A stretch of DNA of 64,000 nucleotides from Acanthococcus lagerstroemiae (lineage: Eukaryota > Arthropoda > Insecta > Hemiptera > Eriococcidae), in assembly GCA_031841125.1 (NCBI GenBank), contig CM063106.1, positions 8,866,001 to 8,930,000 on the forward strand, given 5' to 3'. Numbering within the stretch: position 1 is the first letter of the stretch; each line of letters starts with the position of its first letter. This document shows positions 37,601 through 48,669 of this stretch, one piece after another. Under the pieces are notes generated by a model. That model was not told the origin of the DNA, did no database searches, and saw nothing but the letters and a program-made list of their open reading frames with translations. The position numbers and the translations under genes are program-made.

Positions 37601-40600
37601 GCATCTCTGTCTAAAAAGTAGCCGATGAATTCGACACTGAAAGGAAATACAGATTCATACAGCCGACTAAATAAATGTAACAGGAATATTAAGCTGGAGT
37701 ATGCACACGAAATTTTCTAAAAAACACATTTTGTGAAATTCTGTTTTTCCTTCTCTCAAATCATTCAAGAAACATTGGAGGCTCCGAAAAACTCCCTTGC
37801 TTTAGGCACCGGAGAAACAGTGATTCATTTTTTCTCGCCCTCCCCATAAACACTCGCCTCAAAAATAGATCTCGTTACTAGGTAGTACTAACTGTGCAAT
37901 TCAACGCAAAACCAATATAAATTGGTCTCTTGAAGATACAGTCACAAATATCAAAAATGTTCCACGAACATAAAACTTACGATAATGTCAACTTTGTGAG
38001 ACTAATTAATCACATTCGCAAAATTCCTGACAGAGACTCGATGTTCCCAAGCTAGCTAACGCTCCGAATATACACGTTTTACCCACCTGAATGCTGGAGG
38101 AATGTTCCACTTCTTTGGAATATCCTGTAGAGTGGTAATCAAAGCTTCAGTTTCTTCGAACGAGGTCATATCAATCCCCATTAGCTCCGATTTCCGCCAT
38201 AAAGACCTGCATGCCGAAGCACTGGTGGTAAGTAACCGAGGTCGCTTCTGCATCGGAACTAAACATTTCAAACACATGTAGTCACGCATTCGGCTGACTC
38301 ACTTCCTTCGAGTTATACTTCAGTCTCACTCATACCCCAAGGAGCAGGTTTGCCCATTTTCATTTGCGAATACTTCAGTCGATACTTAGATAGCTTCCGC
38401 TGATTTCGTTTCCAGAATTCAGTTTCATCGGTACTTCCTTTATTTCTTAAAATAGCCATTCTCTGAGTTCTCAACTGTAATGTTAACCAGTTACGCTTCC
38501 GTCGTCTGAAAGGTCACCACGTCGGAGAATATAAAAATAATTTCGTATTTATACTTCTGCTGGAACTCAATACGAATCAGAAATGATGAAATACTTACTT
38601 TATTTGATTTTTATCAGAATGGAGTCGACAATGCGCATAAAATGGGTCGGCCTGTGCTTGCTCCACTTCTTCGCTCGTGGCTTCTGATAATAATCCTTCT
38701 CGCTGCCCACTAGAAATTCACTCCCGTTATACACGTTTACTTCTTTCCTCCTAGTAATCAGTGAGGATACTGCGTGAAATACGTACCATGTGACGTGAAA
38801 GAATGCACGACACATTCCAGCATCACATTCGATGGTCATTCCAGTTCGAACAAATCGAGTATCTTGACACAACTGACAAGCTCTATTACCCCACTTCGAT
38901 GATGATATTTCAAATAATGTTACATTACTGAGACGGTCCGGTTCTCCAAAGGCGATCCCCGGTATATAGAGAGCGCAAACCAAGTGAACCCACTGGCCAA
39001 CATCAGTTTCTTTGAATATTCCGCCTGGAATGCAGTCAGATAAGGTTAATTCAAACATAATAAATAGGCATCTTAACAAACAAAGTTATAATAAGGTTAT
39101 CAACAGTTTTTTGATCATGCGACTGCATATCAACAAAAATATTATTTCATTACATGTGAAGGAAATCTGAAATAAAAAAGATGGGAATCAAGACGGATTT
39201 CGGGTTTATTTTGATATTACATAGGCTCAGATCTTTTTTGAATTTCAGACCTAGGCCTGCTGTATCCTACGGCGTAAATACAGGGAGAAAGGAATATGCA
39301 AGATATATACATATCCTCCTTACAGCTGAAGACTCCACGATTTTTGATAATTCTCAGACCTTAAATTACTATATTTCATGGCGTAAGTAAGGGAGAGAAG
39401 AATTAGAGAAAGGTATCCCCCGGCCCCGAAAAAATTAAAAATTAATTTTTGCACTAGAATGGTTTTAAAAAAAAACACTCGTTCGTCTGGTGGGATGTAT
39501 GGCGATGCACGCTTACCAAAGTGGCGTCTGAGACACCGCACCCCCGGCCCTGGAAACACCCTCGCCCATTCCAAAACAACTCTTCAGGTTATTGAGTATC
39601 AAACTGGATTCTATCTCGATTTAATAAACAAATAAAAACGATATTGGGAATTTACCAGAGTTAGGGCATAATTCACAAGTAGGATTCTCCACCCCTGCTT
39701 TGCAGGCTTCGCAAAACCAAGGCTCCGTGGAACATGATGAAATAGTTGATGATAAACTCGTAGTATCTTGAACTCCATAGCAGCCTAAAATGAAAAATGA
39801 CAATTTCATGAATTTCAAACCATGTCAAGACATTAACTTGACGAAAAAAATCCAGTTACCTTCGTGAACAGTTATACCACATCCATCGCATTCGATAATT
39901 TCATTTGTATCATCACTTCTGTCACCCAGACAGACACAACATATCAAAACATATTTAATAACGTCATCGTCGATCTAAAAAATGGGGGAAAAAGCGAAGA
40001 CAACAGTGAAAAAATTCGGCACCAAAAACTTACAAAATGTAATTTGAAAGATAATTCATAATACTTGATGCGAGTTTTCATTAATTAGTTTTTCGTTGAA
40101 GTTTTGATTTACAGTGTTTTGAGGTTCAATTTCTTTCTTCTTTACAATGCTGTCGTCGGATTCATCTGAATCTGAATCTATAGTAACATAATAATATTTC
40201 CAACTTCAAAATGAAGATCAAAATATGCATAAAATTACACTTAGTCCAATTGAGAAAAGAATTACAATACGTAAGTAAATTCTGAAGCAGAGCAGAACCA
40301 ATAAAATCATTTTTACCATTTGAGATGCTGGAAGCATCACTATTATCTGAAGAATCACTTTCATCCAAACAGTGATCTTCAATGCGGAAATCACTGTCAT
40401 CGGAGCTCTCACCAAGATCCTCGATGTGTAATAAAGTTTCAGGAGGCTTGACCTGCCTTCTTTTGGAATTTCGTTCCACTAAAATTAATTAAAAATCAGA
40501 ATTAAACTCATTTTCACTCTAATGGTCCTACATCGATTTAAGCCATATTGTGCATCAGATTCATCACTGTAGCAAAGTAAGATCTAGGGAGCAAACGGCA

Positions 40601-40764
40601 GCGAAAGCTATGTAAGTAAATCAAAAAGGCTGAATGATCAAATTACATTCAATCGATTTCCACGGCTGTAATGAGAAAGATCCGGCAAACGCCAGACCAT
40701 AATTTTAGCCTCTACATGAATACAAAAGACATGGTTATTCACAAAATTATTTTTACGACTTACT
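34603..40764 (-). CDS. PHF14: PHD finger protein 14 (PHF14 orthologue)
   Basis: Nuclear chromatin reader; PHF14 family PHD fingers bind histone H3 tails. Coding exons (minus): A of ATG at 40764, then 40478-40317, 40177-40113, 39974-39860, 39784-39656, 39024-38787, 38709-38599, 38505-38336, 38258-38087, 37636-37504, 37414-37240, 36433-36341, 36260-36101, 36018-35907, 35828-35616, 35202-34970, 34824-34716 and 34620-34603. Phases fit throughout and give about 802 residues (human about 900). The start ERNSKRRQVKP is the family signature, followed by an acidic Asp/Ser stretch. PHD1 plus extended PHD run about residues 80-270 (CCVCLGD, CDGCGITVHEGCYG, CRAFFHVTC). A coiled-coil-like stretch lies near 390-490. 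The third PHD is near 530-585 (CGICSQSNDQHLL, YYHLGCLDPPLTRMPKKTK). The last is at 745-797 (CDTCQNSG, CLDPP). It ends ETDSD. The 35616 donor (GTCAGT) is the least certain junction. Confidence 0.93.
39484..39570 (-). mobile_element. R1-like LINE, 3' end fragment (copy 3)
   Basis: Read on the minus strand it contains GGGCCGGGGGTGCGGTGTCT, CGCCACTTTGGTAAGCGTGC and then ATCGCCATACATCCCACCA, matching the extreme 3' end of the copies at 17719-17983 and 55058-57000. It lies in a PHF14 intron in the same orientation as the gene. Confidence 0.8.
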
Positions 40765-41180
40765 TTCTTCTAAATTAGTAGTTAAAAACTGAAACGAAGT
40801 TGAACATCAAAAAAATCAACAATAAGAAAACGGATAGTACAAAACTTCACGTACTTTTTTTCAAATTTTCCTGCATCCACGAAACCCCGAGCCGAAATCA
40901 CACATCAAAAGTTTTCCATTCCATTTCGAATTTCAGGGTAGCCGACGCATGGAACTCGGAATCGAAGTAGCGGACACCTAGCGGTAGAGTTGAGAACTTG
41001 TTGAGAACCTGTCTAGTTTGAAGTGAAGAAGAAGAAGAGTGATCAAAAAATAAATTGCTCCCATAAGAAATGTACAGAGTACAGGCGATGATTAGTTATT
41101 TTAAATTCTCTAACAAATTAGAGTTATTTGATCGCAACAAATTAACAGGTGGAATCTGCATAAAAATATTAGGAGACTGA
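40765..41180. promoter_or_regulatory. Probable PHF14 5' UTR and promoter
   Basis: The first exon would end at 40764 and extend upstream from there. Nothing else coding was found. The TSS cannot be placed from sequence. Confidence 0.4.
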
Positions 41181-41197
41181 TCTTTGTTCCCCTGTGT

Positions 41198-41953
41198 TTG
41201 TTAGTGTGCGTCTTTGACTATATATAACTATATGGACTGATCAAGTTGATAAAATGTTGTTTCAACATCTTTTGTGCTATAATGATTAAGCGAATGATAA
41301 CAGGTGATAACCTGTAATTTATGTAATGTACGTATACAAAGATCTGAGGATTCAAATAATTCCTGTCACCATAAGGATTGTTTTTGATGTGATGTTAATG
41401 ATGAATATTCTTAGTCTCTTTTTGATTAGTTGTTTCCCATTGACAGCAATTACTGAGTTCGAAACGATAGTTGTGGCGTTTAATGCTAAAACAACATTCG
41501 TGAGGAACTCTTGTTTTGTGAAGAAAACTTGTGCTTTGATACAATTTTACGGCTGCTTTTGTTACAGACTTTTCCAACTTAAATTTGGGAGCGGTTGAAT
41601 TGTTCCTGTAAAACAAACGCTGAAGCAGGCTATGGAATAAAAGACGTATTGATTTGCCTTGTTTTCTCCGTTTTTCTTCTCATGCTTCCTTTTGTGCAAA
41701 AATATTTGGCCATTGGTTAATGTATAGGCTCAAAAGTGGACTGATTTTTAGCAAATAAATCGCATCTTTTCAACATTACAACGTTAGGATCTAGGAAACA
41801 GAACAAACTGATAACCAGAAATCACAACAAGGTCTTCTCTAATCATTATAGCACAAAAGATGTTGAAACAGGGTCGTGTGCAAGATTTCCTTGTAGTAGT
41901 GTCGTCTTGATCAGTCCATATAGTTATATATAGTCAAAGGTGTGCGTGTTAGG
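41198..41953. mobile_element. Inverted-repeat element with TTTGACTATATATAACTATA arms
   Basis: Arms of about 90-120 bp face each other: GTGCGTCTTTGACTATATAT to TTTTGTGCTATAATGATTA on the left, and the complement at 41846-41951 on the right, where about 45 bases are inserted or replaced. The spacer of roughly 550 bp is non-coding. Exact ends and target duplication are unclear. Confidence 0.7.
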
Positions 41954-42302
41954 AGTCAGGAGTATAGGAGTCATCGTCCTGTAGTGCTATCACAATGAGA
42001 TACGCAGAGAGGGAAAATGACTTTAAAATATAATCCCAAAAGATCTTGAAAAATATTGATTCAGATAGGGAATTTTAACTTAAGTACGATAAATTTTATT
42101 CTCTTCAATTATTCATCAACAGCAATATTTGTCTACTCTAGATATTAGCAACTAAAGTTACACACGTTCTTATGCTACTCTTAGCTTTGAAAGTTTTCAA
42201 ATTTCTTATAAGCAGTTCTCGAATAAATTTCTTATAAAACTTCATGCTGGTTCTCTATTCACACAAAGCTCGCACTTACCAATTACAGTTACTAGTTACT
42301 AG

Positions 42303-43323
42303 CAGTGTTGCCAGGTTTTTTTCGGAAAAGTCGCCATGTTAAAAGTTGAAAATCGCCACAAATCGCCACTGACCAAGATTCATATATTACTAAGGTTACC
42401 TCGATGCGAACGCAACCCGCTACACATCACGCGGCATGGAAGTCTGTCACAAACGCGCTCATCACTCTTATCGGCAGGGCAACCCAAAATGCGTCATAAA
42501 TCACAAAATATGCGCATAATATAATATGCAGTTTTTTTTGGTACAAATATGCGAAAATATTCGCCAAAAATGTGAAATATGCAATAATATACACAGACAA
42601 TATGGGTGTTGGCGAATTCCTTTTTTGACGCACAGGCACAAGGTTAAGTAACATATTGATCTTTGCTCCCTGTGTTTTTCTTATGGGATTCAAAACGTTC
42701 CTTGGCCAAAAAAGGGCATTTTTGCTAACAGTAACCAAGAACTCTCGCTGTGTGACATCAATTCCTTCCCCATAACTGTACCAGCAAATTAAATCTTAAA
42801 TGCTTAACAGCGTCCAGTTTCAATTTTTCAGTTCTTCAGTTTAAACGAAAGAAATCCCAAATCACATCACGAATGAATATTGAAAACTGAACAAAGCAAC
42901 AAAGGAAGAAGGGACTGCTGTTCTCCTCGTGTCGACAAAATTTTGGTATATATTCATCGATGCCATCGACCATTGATAGACTGATATCGCTACCGCTATC
43001 AATTTTCAGTCTAGTTTTATGAAACAGTACTAAAAACTCCATACCTTTTAGGTCTTTTTTTTTAGGCTTTTTCACAATCAGCAGTGCTGTAAGTTGACCT
43101 ATTCAAAATTTTACGCAACCTCCTAGTCAATTTTGGGCACAGTTTCTTTTTTAATTAATTAAACTTATTTTTTGATTTTTTCAAGACTCAGAAAAAGAGA
43201 GAAGTCACGCATTCTGCCTAAAAATCGCCACAATTTTTATACATCGCCCGACAGTATTTTTTAACGCCCGGCCAATTTCAAAATCGCCCATTTGGCGCAA
43301 AATCGCCCCACCTGGCAACACTG
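42303..43323. mobile_element. hAT-type non-autonomous element, 1021 bp
   Basis: Perfect terminal inverted repeat CAGTGTTGCCAGGT and exact 8-bp duplication GTTACTAG at 42295-42302 and 43324-43331. Inside are several 'aaatcgcca' repeats near both ends. The small frames do not resemble a transposase, so it is probably a deletion derivative. Confidence 0.93.
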
Positions 43324-43356
43324 GTTACTAGTCTGCGCTTCTTGTACCAGCGTCAT

Positions 43357-43532
43357 TAGGGCTCTATAGTTTCACCTGGGTATACAAAGTACCATTTTGG
43401 TTCATACTGCGCCCGTCGATGCCGAATTGACTACGCGGTACGCTCCACATAAGTAGTCGGATTCGGCATCCACGGGCGCAGTATGAACCAAAATGGCGGC
43501 TTAGTATACCCAGGTGAAACTATAGAGCCCTA
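43357..43532. mobile_element. Palindromic fold-back MITE, 176 bp
   Basis: Left arm TAGGGCTCTATAGTTTCACC and right arm, on the other strand, TAGGGCTCTATAGTTTCACC. The arms match for about 75 bp around a short loop. TA at both edges fits a TA target site. It follows the hAT element by only 25 bp. Confidence 0.88.
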
Positions 43533-43539
43533 GCGTCGT

Positions 43540-44386
43540 GTGAAGTGTGAACTAGGCTTTAGGTATCTACTATCTAGCGTAGTGTGTATTGGAATATAAA
43601 ACTGAAAACTGCACTAGAGTGCGCTGCAAAATCACCTGTGCGGGTGTTAGCGGGGGAAAATGGAAAAGTGATCATGTGTACTTTCTGTACTTTCAAATAG
43701 AAACACTGGAACACTGCTATCTTGAAGATGGGAAAAAACTAGTAGAAATTATTCTCCCAGTAGAACTGATTTTTTGGTGATGATGCAGTTAAATTTAGGC
43801 CAAATTTTCTTTGAAAGTGAATTTCTAATCGATATAATGGTAGTTGAAGTTTGCTACTTTGCATCTCCATGATCACTCTTTCAAAGACGCAATAGTGCCA
43901 ACATTCGCAACTCTAATTTATATTCCAATAAACGTCTTTGGTCTGAATTTACAATTTAGCAAAAAAGCAACACTGGAAAATTAACAAGCAGTGAGCTAGA
44001 GAAGGTCATCATAAATTCCTTCCCGTTTCGATCTCTCTTTCTCATTTTCCATTGAAATAAATTGAAAATATGACGCTGTATTATAACACATAATAATTTT
44101 TCGGTTTCCATTGGCGAAATAAAAATCAATCGTCAACGTAACTAAGAAATTATTGAATTATACCTAGCATGAAAAATTAAAAGGACATTTTAGTTGAAAA
44201 TTACAATCGGGCATCACTGTTGCGTACTTGTTTCCGTGTCTGCGTCATCAATCAAAGCCCACAAAAAACAGAGAACTCCAATCTCGAAAACTGCAAGTAA
44301 CGAGATAGTATTATTGGATCTTTTCACTCGTCCTGTCTTATTTTATTTAACGTCTTGAGTTTCGGTGCAATTATTAATTATTCCTG
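43540..44386. promoter_or_regulatory. Upstream region of PSMD11
   Basis: About 850 bp with no recognised repeat. It must contain the PSMD11 promoter and 5' UTR. No clear core motif was identified. Confidence 0.4.
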
Positions 44387-45634
44387 ATGGCTGGAGCCAC
44401 GTTATTTGCGCGGATGAACGCGAACAATATGAACAGTAAGTTTCCGACCAGCGGGAGCTATGACGATGTCGTCGGACTCAACGAAGAGGACATCCGCGAA
44501 AAGGAGGTTCAAATTCTCGAAATCGGCGAGCAGTACAAGAAACAAGGTAAGGCGAAAGAGTTAGCCGAATTAATCAAGGGAGTTAGACCATTCTTGGGCC
44601 AAATCAGTAAAGCGAAAGCAGCCAAGTTGGTCAAGTCGCTGATAGATATGTTCTTGGACTTGGAGGCTGGAGTTGGCGTCGAAATAGATTTATGCAAAGA
44701 ATGTATTGAATGGGCGAAAGGTGAAAGTCGCACATTTCTTCGGCAGGGCCTTGAGGCCCGTCTTATCGCATTGTATTTCGAGTCCGGCATGTTTATAGAA
44801 TCTTTAGGGTTATGTAACAAGTTACTAAAAGAATTGAAAAAAATCGATGACAAAAATTTGCTCGTCGAAGTGCTACTCCTCGAAAGTAAAACCTACCATG
44901 CGTTAAGTAATTTATCCAAGTCAAGAGCTTCGCTCACATCTGCTAGGACTACAGCGAATTCGATTTACTGCCCTCCTAAACTACAGTCCGCCTTGGATTT
45001 ACAGTCTGGTATCCTGCATGCTGCTGATGAACAGGATTTCAAAACAGCTTATTCATATTTTTATGAGGCTTTTGAAGGCTATGACAGCGTGGAAAACAAC
45101 AAAGCTTTGACGGCGTTGAAATATATGTTATTATCAAAAATTATGCTGAATACACCCGAAGACGTTCAGCATATCATTAGTGGAAAACTTGCGTTGAAAT
45201 ATAGCGGTCGGGACATCGACGCTATGAAAAGCGTGGCCAAAGCTAGCCATAAACGGTCGCTCGCTGATTTCCAAGAGGCGTTGGTAACGTTCAAGAAAGA
45301 ATTGGATGATGACCCTATCGTACATGCGCATTTAGACACGTTATACGATAACTTACTGGAGCAAAATTTATGCCGAATCATTGAACCGTATTCTCGAGTC
45401 GAAGTACGTTTTGTAGCAGACCAAATTAAACTACCCGAGTTGCACGTAGAAAAGAAATTATCGCAGATGATACTAGATAAAAAAATACCCGGAATTTTGG
45501 ACCAAGGCGAAGGTATTTTAATTGTGTACGAAGAAAATGCTCCTGATAAAACCTACGAAGTGGCGATGGAAACTATTAACAGTATGGCCAAAGTGATCGA
45601 TACGTTGTACGAAAAGGCGAAAAAATTAAATTAA
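44387..45634 (+). CDS. PSMD11: 26S proteasome lid subunit Rpn6 (PSMD11)
   Basis: Lid subunit of the 19S regulatory particle of the 26S proteasome, a clamp between lid, base and 20S core (established for the Rpn6 family). A single uninterrupted 415-codon frame, close to the human 422. Order of features: an N-terminal alpha-solenoid of TPR-like helical repeats (about residues 30-230; stretches such as [20 protein letters not shown] and [19 protein letters not shown]), then the PCI domain (about 230-390), ending with the helix [20 protein letters not shown]. The ATG at 44387 fits the short N-terminus [10 protein letters not shown]. It has no intron, while PARK7, LSM12 and PHF14 nearby are split. 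The frame is fully open and its key regions look normal, so it reads as a functional gene. Whether it is the ancestral locus or a retrocopy cannot be settled here. Confidence 0.97.
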   Translation: MAGATLFARMNANNMNSKFPTSGSYDDVVGLNEEDIREKEVQILEIGEQYKKQGKAKELAELIKGVRPFLGQISKAKAAKLVKSLIDMFLDLEAGVGVEIDLCKECIEWAKGESRTFLRQGLEARLIALYFESGMFIESLGLCNKLLKELKKIDDKNLLVEVLLLESKTYHALSNLSKSRASLTSARTTANSIYCPPKLQSALDLQSGILHAADEQDFKTAYSYFYEAFEGYDSVENNKALTALKYMLLSKIMLNTPEDVQHIISGKLALKYSGRDIDAMKSVAKASHKRSLADFQEALVTFKKELDDDPIVHAHLDTLYDNLLEQNLCRIIEPYSRVEVRFVADQIKLPELHVEKKLSQMILDKKIPGILDQGEGILIVYEENAPDKTYEVAMETINSMAKVIDTLYEKAKKLN

Positions 45635-45639
45635 CCCGA

Positions 45640-48600
45640 AATGTAAACATTAGTGTTAATGTGAAAAGATCATTGCTATCATTATTTCGTATGCTCTGCG
45701 AAAGATTGGCGAAATAGATTTTCATAGTACGATATTTCAATGAAATAATCCAGGTTTACTCTGTTGACTCTGTCAAATTACTTGCATTTGTCTTCAGAGT
45801 TCGAGTAAAATAAGGATACTACTGAATTTTATGTATGGTCTTTTCATCGGTTGTCCATATACGAAATAATTTTTTACGCTTAAGTAAACGTTACTAATGA
45901 TCCGTGTGTTACTTAACGTATCATTTAAATGTGGTCTCGAAAATTCTTGTAACTGTTTTCTGATTCGGCTTCCGTTGTTTCATTTGAAAAGTTAATTAGC
46001 AATTCAAGCGTGTGTATGGTGTAACTACCTGAAATATTACAAATACCGTTTAGTTACATTCAGTTTATTTGTTAAGTAATTTTTTTTTTTTTTTTCAATT
46101 TTGGATATATAAATGTGAATTTGTATAATTTGTTATTTTTTTACTTTCGGAACGGCTTAAACTGAGAATGGAAGCGTACACCGACAGGGGAGAATTAACA
46201 CGTTAGCATGGAAAACATTTGCTTAGGGCGCCGAAAAGAGAAGGGTGACATCAGGGGGCGAAAAAAATGTTCAACACAAATGCAGGGCACTGAGGGCGCC
46301 AATTTTGATCTTGCTTCCGACGCCAGAAAGGGTTAATCTGCTCCTGTATGCCGGCATCGAATACATAGAATCTGAATAAAATTGATAGAATAGTTGGCGC
46401 GCTTACTTGTTTTATAATTATAAATCAAAACTGTTTTTGTCATTTGAAGTTTCCGAAACTGAATCTCATAGGACATGAAGTTTGTGCAATCTAAACTGTT
46501 GAAGCATCTGCTACGTTTTTGAATGTACTGGATGGTAACTTCCATTGTCGATAATTTTCAAGTATGAACAAATCTAAATTATATTTTGATAACATAATGT
46601 CGCCTTCGCGAATGTTCTAGATACCCACGTAAGTATATGATCGATATGGTAACTTCCATTGGCATTACTAACTTCTAAATGTAAATGAATAGACGTGCGA
46701 TAACGGTGCGCCAAAAACCATCGAAATATAGAGAATAAACTCTCTGAGAAAAATCATCGGATAAACTGCATCGCTAGTTGTTCCGACGTATGATCAGGTT
46801 GCATTTGGGATTAGCATCATTGCACTACAATTCATTGGAATCACTTGTAGTATTAATCAACTTGAAATAGAAATGGCTAATAGTTTTCATTTCGGGATGG
46901 TTACCAGTTGCCTTATTCGGACTTAAGAAAAGCAAAACGAGGTCACTGCTACGTACAGATTTCAAATAATAACATGGTAATAACCTTTTTGGGTTGTCTA
47001 AGTCAACTGGAATAACTAGAAAACTGCGATTTTATACAACCGTTTCGCAATTATTGCAGAATTTTTCAGATAATGAAAATTGTTGGTTATCTTGCTTAAA
47101 CCGTAAAACCATAAACCTGGCATGATGGCCACTAAGCTGAATGTATTGTGAAAATGCGAAATTCAGAAAGGTTCGGGTTCGGCCTCTAAGTGAGGGACTG
47201 AAGTTGATGAATATCGAGGATCCAGGGCTCAGTGCAAGAACTGGTTCAAAGTTCATTCTCTCGTAACGATAGACTGTATATTAAGCAATAGCCGACGTAA
47301 TCGCCGTTAGCAGAGTCTTTCATTACAAGATAATGGATAGCCGATTCTTGCACTGAGTCCGCCATGTATGGTACATTTTCAAACATGTAGAAAATATACT
47401 TAAAGGTATTTTGTGTGGGAAATTTGCGCATTTGTTTTTCTTTGAAATTATACGTCTACGTTTAATTCAAAAGCATTAGGTAAGTTTAAAAATAGGTAGG
47501 TATGTAATGAGTAGGTATAATCACAGAATTGCTGAAATACAGTTTATCCAGTAATATTTCTTCCATCAGCTATAGATACATATTTCTGTTATTGTTTAAT
47601 TGAATAGAAAATATGAATAATCTTTATTCGACATCATATAAGAAAGAGAATAGAATATTATTTGACTAATTGATATTGATACAAAAATTTCTTGCAATGC
47701 GAAAAGAAAGCAGATGAATAATAAAATACTAAATTAGAGAACATAGGTATTTTGTCATTTCTGAATTTTATGAAGTCCAAAAATTGTGTGGTGTTGACAG
47801 CTTATTATTAACTTGAAAACTATATTCAGCTCGTTTGTCCTGATGATTTTATGTCCAAGAACATGTCGAATTGACATATCGATTTTCATTATTTTCTGTC
47901 ATAGTGTATAGAGTATACTCTTCAGTATCTGTAGATACATTCCACATCGTCAACTTTCCAATGAACTCGTCTTCTCAAGAATATGGAGTACATTTTGAGA
48001 AACATGAGTACGGAAAAAATAATACATAATAGTTATACTAGAGGAGCATTAGTTATCAGCATTTTGGTAGGTTAGCAAGATCTGTTCAAATTCTAAATAA
48101 TTACAAGGCTGCATGAAAATTCACAAGCCGTCAGACTAGCTGACAGTGATTTTTATGAAACTCGCGGTCGAAATGAAAACCTTGTAAATTTCAAATGAGT
48201 CGATCAGTCAAATTCACGGTTACACCTATATCTAGATATAACTGTATACAAGTACGCACTTAGCTTCTAATTCATCACTTATAAATATCGTATCACAGAA
48301 CCAAACAACATAATATATACAATAAATTACAATAACATACGGTAAAAAAATTTAACATTAGATTTCTTTTGACTTTTTTCGCGACCTTGTACTTTGGCGA
48401 TTAGGTACATTCCTCATGATCTGGGCGTTGATGCCAGCGATGGGGATAAGTGTAACGAATAAAAATACGAATCCAGGCTCGAAAACCACGTTGGTAAGTA
48501 AACTAAGGCATAAGACTACTTCTAATACTAAAATGAATAATGCTAAGCTTAAAAGTATGTGCAGTAGCAACGGCTGGATCTACAAACACAAAATTCTCAT

Positions 48601-48660
48601 ATTAGTTTTTTATCCTAGGTAAATTTCACGATGCTATTATAGTAAATTTCATGTAAATAA
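45640..48660. other. Intergenic, mostly unassigned
   Basis: PSMD11 3' UTR, then AT-rich sequence. A T run lies at 46079-46095 and a GGGCGCC-bearing patch at 46220-46330. No coding region was supported. Confidence 0.45.
47225..47360. mobile_element. Possible MITE with GGCTCAGTGCAAGAA ends
   Basis: GGGCTCAGTGCAAGAA at the left is mirrored by TTCTTGCACTGAGTCC at the right. 136 bp, no clear target duplication. Confidence 0.5.
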
Positions 48661-48669
48661 GCTGGATAT

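Noticed and set aside
40478..40479. GTG start for PHF14 at 40479
   Set aside because: The G belongs to the intron's AG acceptor; the ATG is completed by a base from an upstream exon.
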